Origin: Streptomyces sp. XY006
Lineage (GTDB): Bacteria; Actinomycetota; Actinomycetes; Streptomycetales; Streptomycetaceae
Direction of reading: 5' to 3'
Assembly (NCBI RefSeq): GCF_002237655.1
Contig: NZ_NOKT01000015.1
Span: 143,844-207,843, forward strand
DNA length: 64,000 nt
Shown here: positions 50,912-59,667 of the stretch, piece by piece
How the letters are laid out: each line of letters begins with the position of its first letter
Numbering within the stretch: position 1 is the stretch's first letter
The notes under the pieces: generated by a model
Database searches by the model: none
Seen by the model: only the letters and a program-made list of their open reading frames with translations
What the model was told of the DNA's origin: nothing
Made by a program: the position numbers and the translations under genes

Positions 50912-53161
50912 GTGGAGCGCAATGTCGGACACCCCCGGCGAGCCCGAGCCCTGGTGCTGCTCGGCACCGTGCTGGTACTGCTCCTCGGCGGAGCCGCCCC
51001 CGCCCCGGCCCACTCCGCCCTCCGCGGTACCGACCCCGAGGACGGATCGGTCGTCCCCCGCGCCCCCCGCCACCTCACCCTGACCTTCACCGAGTCCGTC
51101 GGGCTGCTCGACGACTCCTTCCGGGTCTTCGGACCCGACCAGCGCCGGGTCCGCACCGGCGAGCCCACGCACGCCGACGGCCGTTCCGACACCGCCCGCA
51201 TCCGCCTGACCGGCAAGCTCGCGCAGGGCACCTACGCGGTCGCGTGGCGGGTCGTGTCCGCCGACAGCCACCCGGTCTCCGGCGCCTTCACCTTCTCGGT
51301 GGGCAAGCGCTCCGCGACCACGGTCCAGGTCGACACCGGCCCGGAGGAGGACCCCCTCACCGACGGCCTCTACGACCTCGCCCGCTACCTCGCCTACCTC
51401 GCCGCCGCCCTGCTCGTGGGCACGGCCGCGTTCGTGTCGCTGTGCCGCCCGGACGGCACGGCCCCGCTGCGCCGGCCCCTGGTCGTCGCCTGGTGGACGC
51501 TGCTGGGCGCCACGGCCGCCCTGCTCCTGCTGCGCGCCCCCTACGAGAGCGGCGCCGGCCCCCTCGCGGCCTTCGACACCGCCGCCCTGGACCGCACCCT
51601 GTCCAGCCGCCCGGGCCGGGCCCTGCTGGCGCGGCTGGTGATCCTGCTGCTGATCGCGGCCTTCCTGGTCCGGCTGTCCCGCGGCCGTGACCACCACCGG
51701 CCCGCCGTCCGGGCCTCCGGCACCGCCCTGGCCGTCGCCCTCGCCCTGACCTGGGCGGTGGCGGAGCACGCCTCGGCCGGCATCCAGGTGCCGCTGGCCA
51801 TGGCGTCCTCGGTGCTGCACCTGCTGGCCACGGGCGTCTGGCTCGGCGGACTCGTGGCGCTGCTGCTGACCCTGCGCCGCGCGTCCGTCGACGGACTGTC
51901 CGAGGTCGTGCCCCGCTTCTCCCGGGTCGCCTTCACCTCCGTGGCCGTCCTGGCGGTCACCGGCCTCTACCAGTCCTGGCGCGGCCTCGGCTCGCTGTCC
52001 GCGCTGACCGGCACGTCGTACGGACGGCTCCTGCTCGCGAAGCTGGCGGCGGTGTCCCTCCTGCTGCTGGCGGCCGGCCACGCCCGGCGCTGGACGGCCC
52101 GGATCGCCGCCCCGACGGCCCCCGCCGCCCGGACCGCCGCAGCGGCGGCCCCCGCCCGGACCGCCGTACCGGTACGGGTCGCGCAGCCGGTCGGCGCGCA
52201 CGCGGTTGCCTCGGGCCCGGCGACCACCGGGGCGGCGGCCACCGAGACGGCGGCCACTGGGGCGGCGGCCACCGAGACGGCGGCCACTGGGGCGGCGGCC
52301 ACCGGGACGGCGGCCACCGAGACGGCGGCCACTGGGGCGGCGGCCACCGGGACGGCGGCCACCGGGGCGGCGGCCACCAAGACGGCGGCCACCGGGGCGG
52401 CGGCCACCAAGACGGCGGCCACCGGGGCGGCGGCCACCAAGACGGCGGCCACCGGGGCGGCGGCCACCGAGGCGGCGGATGCCGGCCCGGGAGGCGCGGA
52501 GTCGCGAGATACGGAGTCGCGAGATGTGGCGTCGGCAGGTCCGGACTCGGGCCGTGCGGGACCCGAGGGGTCCGGGAGCCCGGCCGGCCGGGCCCCGGCA
52601 CCGGGCGGCGAGGGCGGCGAGGGCGGCGCCGCGGACACGTCCTCCGGCGAGCCCGGGGACCCCGACGCGCGGCGGCGCGGCCTGCGCCGCTCCGTGCTCG
52701 TGGAGGTCGCCGTGGCCGCCGTGGTGCTGGCGATCACGACCGTGCTGACCGGCACGCTCCCCGGCCGCGCCGAGGCCGAGGCGGCACGGCAGGCCCCGGC
52801 GGGCGCGCTGCCGCCCACCGCCCAGGTCACCGTGCCCTTCGACACGGGCACCGGCGGGGTGACCGGCCGCGGCACGGTCCAGGTCACCCTGGACCCCGCC
52901 CGGGTCGGCGACAACGGCGTCCAGGCCGTGGTCTACGGCTCCGACACCGGCCTGATCGTCGTCCCCGAGGTCCGCGTCACCTTCAGCCTGCCCTCCCGCG
53001 AGCTCGGCCCGATCGACGCCGAACTGAAGGACCAGGGCGGCTACTGGGGGACCAATGCCGTCAATCTGCCGCTTGCCGGGACCTGGACGATGAAGACGAC
53101 CGTGCGGGTGTCGGACGTGGACCAGGTGACGGAGGAGAAGCGGGTGCGGATCGTGCCCTAG
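50912..53161 (+). CDS. Fused CopC-CopD copper-handling membrane protein with repeat-filled loop
   Basis: GTG 50912 has GGAG six bases upstream; 749 residues. The signal peptide ends APA with His34 becoming the mature N-terminal residue, as CopC needs for Cu(II) (HSALRG, and later SADSHPVSGAF). The CopC domain is at about 34-130. A CopD-like membrane part is at 155-400 with about 8 TM (LSRVAFTSVAVLAVTGLYQ-like helix and VLHLLATGVWLGGLVALLL). Then comes a cytoplasmic (TGAAATETAA)n linker at about 435-525, another TM (VAVAAVVLAITTVLTGTL) and an external YtkA/CopC-like beta domain to the end. Likely copper import or sensing. Confidence 0.9.
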   Translation: MERNVGHPRRARALVLLGTVLVLLLGGAAPAPAHSALRGTDPEDGSVVPRAPRHLTLTFTESVGLLDDSFRVFGPDQRRVRTGEPTHADGRSDTARIRLTGKLAQGTYAVAWRVVSADSHPVSGAFTFSVGKRSATTVQVDTGPEEDPLTDGLYDLARYLAYLAAALLVGTAAFVSLCRPDGTAPLRRPLVVAWWTLLGATAALLLLRAPYESGAGPLAAFDTAALDRTLSSRPGRALLARLVILLLIAAFLVRLSRGRDHHRPAVRASGTALAVALALTWAVAEHASAGIQVPLAMASSVLHLLATGVWLGGLVALLLTLRRASVDGLSEVVPRFSRVAFTSVAVLAVTGLYQSWRGLGSLSALTGTSYGRLLLAKLAAVSLLLLAAGHARRWTARIAAPTAPAARTAAAAAPARTAVPVRVAQPVGAHAVASGPATTGAAATETAATGAAATETAATGAAATGTAATETAATGAAATGTAATGAAATKTAATGAAATKTAATGAAATKTAATGAAATEAADAGPGGAESRDTESRDVASAGPDSGRAGPEGSGSPAGRAPAPGGEGGEGGAADTSSGEPGDPDARRRGLRRSVLVEVAVAAVVLAITTVLTGTLPGRAEAEAARQAPAGALPPTAQVTVPFDTGTGGVTGRGTVQVTLDPARVGDNGVQAVVYGSDTGLIVVPEVRVTFSLPSRELGPIDAELKDQGGYWGTNAVNLPLAGTWTMKTTVRVSDVDQVTEEKRVRIVP
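52217..52480. repeat. 15-bp tandem repeats coding (TGAAATETAA)n
   Basis: About 17 units of GGGGCGGCGGCCACC/GAGACGGCGGCCACC alternate, with later units carrying AAGACGG (Lys). They encode a low-complexity Ala/Thr loop inside the CopC-CopD protein. DNA of this kind slips easily, so copy number probably differs between strains. Confidence 0.9.
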
Positions 53162-54044
53162 GCACCCGCGCCCCCGCCACGGGCCCGTCGTCGCCGAGGA
53201 GCCGCGTCATGGTCTCGGCGGCCCGTACGGCGGCGTCGCCGCAGCAGTTGTTGAACAGGACGTGGACCTGCTCGGTCCGCTCGGCCAGCCGCCGCACGCG
53301 GGGCAGCCACTCGGCGAGTTCGTCCTCGCCGTACACGTGCCGGAACCGGTCCTCCTTGCTGCCGGTGCCCCAGGCGGTGCTGCGGCCGTGGAACCGTACG
53401 ACGGACAGCCGCCGCGAGGTCACCGGGGTCACCGGCGGCACGGAGGACGGCAGGGTCTGGGTCATGTCGACGGCGACCGCCGCCATGCCGTGCCGGGCCA
53501 GCAGCGCCTCGGTCGCCTCGGCCCGGCCCGGCTCCCACCAGGACGGATGCCGGAACTCCACGGCGACGGGCCAGCCGCGGGTCCGCTCCGCGCACTGCGC
53601 GAGGAACGTCTCGGCCCGCTCGCCCGGCCGGAACCACGGGGGGAACTGGAACAGCACGCTCCCGAGCCGTCCGGCGCACCGCAGCGGCTCGACACCGGCC
53701 GCGAACCGCGCCCAGACCGCGTCCAGCACGGCCGGGTCCCGGTGCTCGGCCGGCAGCCCGTCCGGCATCACCGCCTGCCGGGTGGGGTGCCCGGTCAGCA
53801 GCGAGAACGCCTTCACGTCGAAGACGAACCCGTCCGGGGTCCGCTCGGCCCACAGCACGCTGTTCCGCTCGCTCGGCAGCGCGTAGTAGGAGGCGTCGAC
53901 CTCGACGACCGGGAACCGCTCGGCGTAGTGCCGTAACCGCCCCTCGGCGTCCCGCCGCCCGGCCGGGTACCAGCCGCTGCCGAGCAGCGCCCGGTCGGTC
54001 CAGGAACACGTGCCCACCAGGATGTCGCCCAGGATCTCGCCCAT
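53061..54044 (-). CDS. DUF72 family protein
   Basis: ATG 54044, 327 residues. TIM-barrel-like DUF72 blocks are clear: DILVGTCSWTDRALLGSGWY, VVEVDASYYALPSERNSVLW, WPVAVEFRHPSWWEP, VVRFHGRSTAW and VHVLFNNCCGDAAVRAAETM. The family has unknown function and is suspected to be endonuclease-like. The last 33 codons or so run antisense over the end of the CopCD gene (101-bp overlap) and encode a Ser/Pro/Arg tail that is probably not functional. Confidence 0.9.
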   Translation of the reverse strand: MGEILGDILVGTCSWTDRALLGSGWYPAGRRDAEGRLRHYAERFPVVEVDASYYALPSERNSVLWAERTPDGFVFDVKAFSLLTGHPTRQAVMPDGLPAEHRDPAVLDAVWARFAAGVEPLRCAGRLGSVLFQFPPWFRPGERAETFLAQCAERTRGWPVAVEFRHPSWWEPGRAEATEALLARHGMAAVAVDMTQTLPSSVPPVTPVTSRRLSVVRFHGRSTAWGTGSKEDRFRHVYGEDELAEWLPRVRRLAERTEQVHVLFNNCCGDAAVRAAETMTRLLGDDGPVAGARVPRARSAPASPPSPGPRPTPARSSSSSRSRQAAD

Positions 54045-54201
54045 GGGGACGCGGTTACCCGGGCCGGGCGCCGGCAGGCTCCGCCGCCGGCCGGTGGCGG
54101 CACGGTGAAAGCACTCGAATCGGGGTAATCAGGTCATAGTTGTCCGTGTTGTCCATTGCGGTGCCATCGCCGATGCCTCCGCGAGAGCGAGATGACCGAA
54201 C

Positions 54202-56718
54202 ATGGAGCAGCCCGTCACCGTCGGCCGGGCCGGCCGGCCGCCCGGCGGAGCCCCCGAGGTTCCCGGAGCCGCCGAAGCCCCCGAGGCCTCCGCCGCCCTC
54301 GACGCCCTGGTCGCCGCGGACCTCACCGCCCGCGTCACCCTCGACGAACAGGGCAGGGTGACCGGCTGGAACGCGGGCGCCGAGCGGCTTCTCGGCCACC
54401 CGGCGGAGCAGATGCCCGGCCGTCGCGCCGCGGACCTGCTGGCCGAGCCGATCCCGGTGCGCGGCGGCATGCCGGCCCTCGCCGGGCTGCCCCGGTGGAA
54501 CGGCGACGTCGCCCTGCGCCACCGCGACGGCCGCAAGCTGACCGTCCGGATCCTCGCCCACCACCGCACGCCCGCCGACGGCGCCCCGGCCTGGCTCATC
54601 GTCTCCGCGCTGCCCGGCCCGGACCCGCGGCCCGGCCTCGACGAGTCCCTGGTGAGCTGGAGCTTCGCCCAGTCCCCGTGCTGCGCCCAGGCGATCTACG
54701 ACACCCGGCTGCGGCTGCGCCGGGCCAACGCCGGCATGGAACGCTCCACGGCACTCACCGAGGAGGAGATGCGGGGGCTGCGCGTCTGCGAGATCGTCGA
54801 CCACGCCGCCGGCGAGCAGGCGGAGCGCGGCATGGCCCGGGTGCTGCGCACCGGGGAGCCGCAGTACGAGGAGCACTGTCTGCGCGCCCCCGGCGAGGAC
54901 CACGAGCACGCCTGGTCGGTCTTCCTGTCCGCGCTGCGCGACCAGGAGGGCACGATCCGGGGCGTGTGCCTGTCCGCGCACGACATGACCGAGCAGTTCT
55001 GGGCCCGCAAGCGGCTGCAGCTGATCGCCGAGGCCGGGCGGCGCATCGGCAGCACCCTCGACGTGACGCGCACGGCCCAGGAGCTCACCGACGTGACCGT
55101 CCCGGCCCTGGCCGACTTCGTCAGCGTCGATCTGCTGGCCGCGCTGGACGACGTACCCGAACCGCCCGTCCCGGCGCTGCCCGCCGACGGGCCGCTGCGT
55201 CTGCGGCGGGTCGCGCTGCGGTCCGTCACGCCGGGCGCGCCGGAGGCGGTCGTGGCGGCGGGCGAGGTGGACTCCTACCCGGCCGGATCGGCGCCGTTCG
55301 AGAGCCTGCGCACGGGACGGCCCACCGTGCAGGAGGTGACCGACCCGGCCCTGATCGCGTGGTTCGCGCGCGATCCGGCCCGGGCCGCCCGGATCCGCGG
55401 CTTCGGCGTCCACTCGGTGCTGACCGTGCCGCTGGCCGCCCGCGGGACGACCCTGGGCGTCGCCTTCCTCGTCCGGTACCGCAACCCGGACCCCTTCCAG
55501 CACGACGACCTGGTCCTGGCCGGGGAACTGGCCGCCCGGGCCGCGGTCAGCATCGACAACGCCCGCCGCTACACCCGTGAGCGCGCCACCGCCGTCACCC
55601 TCCAGCGCAGCCTGCTGCCCCAGCGGCTGCCCCGGCAGGCGGCGGTCGAGGTCGCCTCCCGCTATCTGCCGGCGGGCGGACAGGCCGGCGTGGGCGGGGA
55701 CTGGTTCGACGTCATCCCCCTGTCCGGGGCCCGGGTGGCCCTGGTCGTCGGCGACGTCGTCGGCCACGGCCTGCACGCCTCGGCGACCATGGGCCGGCTG
55801 CGCACGGCGGTCCGCACCCTGGCCGACATCGACCTGCCCTGCGACGAGCTGCTGACCCACCTGGACGATCTCGTGGCCCGCCTGAACACGGAGGAGGGCG
55901 ACGGGGAGCGGGGCGGGTCCGCCGAGGCCGCGGAGACCTCCGCCGACGTGGGCGCCACCTGCCTGTACGCCGTCTACGACCCGGTCTCCCGGCACTGCTG
56001 CTTCGCCGGGGCCGGGCACCCCCCGCCCGCCGTGGTGCGCCCCGACGGCACCGTCGACCTGGTCGACCTCCCGGCCGCGCCCCCACTCGGCGTCGGCGGC
56101 CTGCCCTACGAGGCGACCGAGGTCGAACTGCCCGAGGGCAGCCTGCTGGCCCTCTACACCAACGGCCTGGTCGCCACCCGCGAGCGGGACATCGACGCCG
56201 GTGTCCTCGGCCTGCGGGAGGCCCTCGCCCGCCCGGCGCCCTCGCTGGACGCCCTGTGCGACCGGGTGCTCACCGAGCTGCTGCCGCAGCGCCCGGGCGA
56301 CGACGTGGCCCTGCTCATCGCCCGCACCCGCGCGCTCCACGCCGACCAGGTCGCCACCTGGGAGGTGCCCTGCGACCCGTCGGCGGTCGCCCGGACCCGC
56401 AAGGACGTGGTGGAGCAACTGGAGCGGTGGGGCCTGGCCGACGCCGTCTTCGTCACCGAGCTCGTCGTCAGCGAACTGGTCACCAACGCCATCCGCCACG
56501 CCGAGCCGCCCGTCCGGCTGCGCCTGATCCACGACACCACCCTCGTCTGCGAGGTCTCCGACGGCGGCAACACCGCTCCCCACCTGCGGCGCGCCCGCAG
56601 CCACGACGAGGGCGGCCGCGGCCTGCTCCTCGTGGCCCAGCTGACCGGGCGCTGGGGCACCCGCCAGAGCGCCACGGGCAAGACCATCTGGGCGGAACAG
56701 ACCCTGACCCTCCCGTGA
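54202..56718 (+). CDS. PAS-GAF-SpoIIE phosphatase with C-terminal ATPase (anti-sigma-like) domain
   Basis: 838 residues. PAS domains are at about 30-130 and 145-265. The GAF domain is at about 280-460 (VTVPALADFVSVDLL, FGVHSVLTVPLAARGTTLG). The SpoIIE/PP2C phosphatase is at about 470-690, with metal-binding Asp motifs GVGGDWFDVIPLSG, VVGDVVGHGLHASA and PGDDVALLIART. A HATPase_c2 domain at about 705-838 has an N-box ELVVSELVTNAIRHA. In these signalling proteins the phosphatase dephosphorylates STAS antagonists and the ATPase may bind or phosphorylate them. A STAS gene is in the window (31600-31962). Confidence 0.92.
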   Translation: MEQPVTVGRAGRPPGGAPEVPGAAEAPEASAALDALVAADLTARVTLDEQGRVTGWNAGAERLLGHPAEQMPGRRAADLLAEPIPVRGGMPALAGLPRWNGDVALRHRDGRKLTVRILAHHRTPADGAPAWLIVSALPGPDPRPGLDESLVSWSFAQSPCCAQAIYDTRLRLRRANAGMERSTALTEEEMRGLRVCEIVDHAAGEQAERGMARVLRTGEPQYEEHCLRAPGEDHEHAWSVFLSALRDQEGTIRGVCLSAHDMTEQFWARKRLQLIAEAGRRIGSTLDVTRTAQELTDVTVPALADFVSVDLLAALDDVPEPPVPALPADGPLRLRRVALRSVTPGAPEAVVAAGEVDSYPAGSAPFESLRTGRPTVQEVTDPALIAWFARDPARAARIRGFGVHSVLTVPLAARGTTLGVAFLVRYRNPDPFQHDDLVLAGELAARAAVSIDNARRYTRERATAVTLQRSLLPQRLPRQAAVEVASRYLPAGGQAGVGGDWFDVIPLSGARVALVVGDVVGHGLHASATMGRLRTAVRTLADIDLPCDELLTHLDDLVARLNTEEGDGERGGSAEAAETSADVGATCLYAVYDPVSRHCCFAGAGHPPPAVVRPDGTVDLVDLPAAPPLGVGGLPYEATEVELPEGSLLALYTNGLVATRERDIDAGVLGLREALARPAPSLDALCDRVLTELLPQRPGDDVALLIARTRALHADQVATWEVPCDPSAVARTRKDVVEQLERWGLADAVFVTELVVSELVTNAIRHAEPPVRLRLIHDTTLVCEVSDGGNTAPHLRRARSHDEGGRGLLLVAQLTGRWGTRQSATGKTIWAEQTLTLP

Positions 56719-56730
56719 GGAGCCACGGCC

Positions 56731-56835
56731 ATGACCACCCCCACCGACCGCCCGACCGCCCGCACCCAGGCCCCGCCCCCGGACCCGGCGGACGACCGGC
56801 CGCGCCGCGGCACCGGCCGGCGCCCGGCGCGGTGA
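56731..56835 (+). CDS. Possible 34-residue Pro/Arg-rich peptide
   Basis: ATG 56731 has GAGGAG eight bases upstream and starts 12 bp after the SpoIIE-type gene. It encodes MTTPTDRPTARTQAPPPDPA and a basic end (RPRRGTGRRPAR). The SD is good, but length and composition give no other support. It could be an uncharacterised small protein or a translational bridge. Confidence 0.3.
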   Translation: MTTPTDRPTARTQAPPPDPADDRPRRGTGRRPAR

Positions 56836-56851
56836 GGGGACGGACCACGGT

Positions 56852-57319
56852 ATGCAGACCTTCCTGCCCCACCCCGACTTCCGCGAGACCGCCCTGTCCC
56901 TGGACCGCCGCCGGCTCGGCAAGCAGCGGGTCGAGACGCTGCAGGTCCTGCGCGGCCTGATCGTGCCGGGCTACGGCTGGCGCCGGCACCCGGCCGTGCG
57001 GATGTGGGCCGGTTACGAGGAGGCCCTGGTCCGCTACGGCCTGGAGATCTGCCGGGTCTGGCGCGAGCAGGGCCACCAGGACAGCTGCGCGGCCACCCTG
57101 GTCGCCGACCTCGCCACCGCCCGCCCCCACGCCCCGGTCCGCGACCAGCACGACCTGGCCGCCGAGGGCGAACTGCCGCCCTGGCTCGGCGACGGTCCCT
57201 TCCACCGCAGCCACCGCTCGGCCCTCGTGCGCAAGGACCCGGACACCTACGGGGCGCTCTTCCCCGGCGTGCCGGACGACCTGCCGTACGTCTGGCCCGC
57301 CTCCGACCGCCCCGCCTAG
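56852..57319 (+). CDS. MSMEG_6728-family protein (pyrimidine-dimer glycosylase-related)
   Basis: 155 residues. The start MQTFLPHPDFRETALSLDRR followed by RLGKQRVETLQVLRGLIVPG, YGWRRHPAVRMWAGYEEALV matches the MSMEG_6728 family, distantly related to T4 endonuclease V-type enzymes. RLGKQRVE is the conserved basic block; HRSHRSALVRKDPDTY ends it. The repair role is inferred from the family. It is probably co-transcribed with the preceding phosphatase gene. Confidence 0.88.
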   Translation: MQTFLPHPDFRETALSLDRRRLGKQRVETLQVLRGLIVPGYGWRRHPAVRMWAGYEEALVRYGLEICRVWREQGHQDSCAATLVADLATARPHAPVRDQHDLAAEGELPPWLGDGPFHRSHRSALVRKDPDTYGALFPGVPDDLPYVWPASDRPA

Positions 57320-57449
57320 GCGCACCGACCCCTCCGGTCAACTCCCTTCCGTGCAGCACCCGTTGTCGGTCCGGCGGTTCCGTGTTCCACTGGATCTTTT
57401 CCGGCACAGCGGTCACGGGTTCGGGCGGGCGGGACGTCATGGGGGAACC

Positions 57450-59663
57450 GTGTGTGAGGAACTGGGCTTCGAGACGCTCCTCTCCGACGAGGGCTTCTTC
57501 GCAAGGCTGTTCGGGCGGGCGCCCTCGGGTGCCGGACGGGAGCCGCTGTACGGTCCCGATCTGCCCGTGGTGCTGCTCACCGGCGGCCCGGGCATGGGCA
57601 AGGGCCGGCTGCTGCGCGCCGTACGGGACCGGTTCGCCGCCAAGGTGCCGGTGATCCACCTCGACTGCGCCTCGCCGGTGTACGAGGACCGGGCCGGCCC
57701 GGAGCCCGGCGCCCGCTCGGCCGCGACCGAGGCGCTGGTCGAGGTCGCCCGGCGGCTGTGCACCTGGCAGGGCACGGGCGGCTCGTTCGCCTTCCCGCGC
57801 CTGTTCACCGGCCTCGCCATGATCGCCACCGGCGTCGCGGACGGCACGCCCCAGGCGGTCGCGACGGAAGCCGAACGCTACGAGGACCTGCCCCAGCGGC
57901 GCCGCGTACGGGGCCTGGGCGGCGGCGACTTCTGGCGGGGCATGCTGCGCGGCACCATCCGCAACCTGCTGGCGACCCTGTACGGGCAGGCGTTCGACCC
58001 CTACTCGGCGGCCGTGAGCAACGCCCTGCTGGACGCCGTCTTCGACCGCGCGGCCCCCCGGGGCAGGGCGGAGCTGGAGCGGGTCTACGGCGCCTACCCC
58101 GGCGCGGCCGGCCAGCCCCGGATCGGGCTGCGCATCCTCGCCGCCGACTTCCGGGCGGGCGGCGAGGCGCGGGAGGTCGCGGAGAGCTTCCTCTTCCGGG
58201 CCCTGCGCGAGGACCTGGAGGCCGCGTACGCCTCGCCCTCGGGCTGGCTGCGCCGGGTCGGCCGCCCGGGCCTGCTGCTGGACCACGCCGAGTCGCCGCT
58301 GGGCGAGCAGCTGCTGCGCGCGGTGCTCACCGACCGCCGGGGCGGCCGGCGCGACCGGGTCGTCGTCGTGGGCACGGCCCGTCGCGCCGACGGCGGCGCC
58401 TTCCTGCACGGCGGCCTGCCGCCCGGGTCGACCACGCCCCCGGCCGAGTACCGGCCCGCCGACGGCGCCCCGCCGGCCTGGACCCGCCGCATGGAGGAGG
58501 GCGCCGACCGGGCCCCGCTCGCGGACGGCGTGCTCCTGCTGCGGATGCCGCTGCTCACCGGCGACCAGCTGCGCCGGGAGACGGTACGAAGACAGCAGCA
58601 CGCCGAGCCGGAGGGCGGCGTCAACCGCCGCCGGATCGACGCGGCCGTGGCCCGGCTGAGCGGCGGCCGCCCGCACACGGTGATCCGGCTGGCCGCGGCC
58701 GCGGCGGCGTTCCGCATGCCGGCCGACGCCAACGACCGGGACCTCCTGGACGCGCCCCTGCGCCTGCCCGGCGACGACGCCGAACTCCCGGTCGCCGAGG
58801 TGCTGTTACGGGAACTGATCCTGGACCAGCTGCCCGTCCGGCTCCCGGCCGAGCACCACGCCCACTGGCTCGACCTCCTCACCCATCTGTCGGTCGCCCA
58901 CGACACCGAGTGCGCGGACGTGCTGCTCCGCCACCACCAGGCCGGGCACGTGCACCACCTGACCGCCCATCACGTCTCCCGGCTCCTGGCCGACACCGGC
59001 TGGCCCACCTGCGAACGCCACTTCATCGGCGACTTCGGCCTGCGCCAGCTCCTCGTCCACCGCCTCTACGGCCTGCTCCCCGACGGCGCCGCCTGGTACG
59101 CCGACCACCACCTGCTGCGCGACCACTACGCCCGGCGGGCGGCGGGGGAGCAGCGCACCCGCGACGAGGACCTGCCGGGCGACGACACGGCCGGCGACGG
59201 CACCCCGCGCGACACCGCCTTCCGCTCCCTGACCGCCCACCGGATGAACCACCACCTGGTCTCCGGCGGCGCCGACGACGTCGTCGGTCACCTCGCCGCC
59301 ACGCTCCCCGGCCGCCCCCGCGCCTGGTGCGCCGAACTCCTGGAGATCGCCCAGGCCCCGTACCCCGGCGGCGCCGACGCCCGGCGCGAGCGCGCCCAGG
59401 GCCTGGTCGCCGCGGACGGCCCACCGCTGCGCCGCACGGTCGACCAGCTGCTGCACGCGGTGTGGCTGTGCGAGGAGCGCACCCGCCCGACCGGCAGGGA
59501 GACCGCCCGCACCCTGGCCAAGCTGCTGGACCTCCTCTCGATCATGGACTTCGACGGTGCCGGCCGGCTCAGCAGGACCGCGGCGGACTGGAGCGCCCTG
59601 GCCGAGAACGAACAGCCTCTGCTGCGCTGCACCTGCACCGAACAGCTCCGGCGAAGGAGATGA
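57450..59663 (+). CDS. P-loop NTPase, STAND/AAA-like, unknown signalling role
   Basis: GTG 57450 has GGGGGAA upstream; 737 residues. Walker A is VVLLTGGPGMGKGRLLRAVR (about 41-60). A Walker-B-like LLLDHAES lies near 275 and VVVVGTARRADGG, like a sensor-1 Arg, near 308. The C-half is helical and His-rich (AHHVSRLLADTGWPTCERHF), like a winged or TPR-type superhelix. The NTPase is followed 4 bp later by a membrane-anchored binding-protein homologue, so the two probably act together as an extracellular-signal receptor and its cytoplasmic switch. Confidence 0.82.
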   Translation: MCEELGFETLLSDEGFFARLFGRAPSGAGREPLYGPDLPVVLLTGGPGMGKGRLLRAVRDRFAAKVPVIHLDCASPVYEDRAGPEPGARSAATEALVEVARRLCTWQGTGGSFAFPRLFTGLAMIATGVADGTPQAVATEAERYEDLPQRRRVRGLGGGDFWRGMLRGTIRNLLATLYGQAFDPYSAAVSNALLDAVFDRAAPRGRAELERVYGAYPGAAGQPRIGLRILAADFRAGGEAREVAESFLFRALREDLEAAYASPSGWLRRVGRPGLLLDHAESPLGEQLLRAVLTDRRGGRRDRVVVVGTARRADGGAFLHGGLPPGSTTPPAEYRPADGAPPAWTRRMEEGADRAPLADGVLLLRMPLLTGDQLRRETVRRQQHAEPEGGVNRRRIDAAVARLSGGRPHTVIRLAAAAAAFRMPADANDRDLLDAPLRLPGDDAELPVAEVLLRELILDQLPVRLPAEHHAHWLDLLTHLSVAHDTECADVLLRHHQAGHVHHLTAHHVSRLLADTGWPTCERHFIGDFGLRQLLVHRLYGLLPDGAAWYADHHLLRDHYARRAAGEQRTRDEDLPGDDTAGDGTPRDTAFRSLTAHRMNHHLVSGGADDVVGHLAATLPGRPRAWCAELLEIAQAPYPGGADARRERAQGLVAADGPPLRRTVDQLLHAVWLCEERTRPTGRETARTLAKLLDLLSIMDFDGAGRLSRTAADWSALAENEQPLLRCTCTEQLRRRR

Positions 59664-59667
59664 CGGC

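Noticed and set aside
57351..57449. Longer N-terminus for the P-loop NTPase (GTG 57351)
   Set aside because: No SD, and the GTG at 57450 has one. The extra residues lack conservation-like features.
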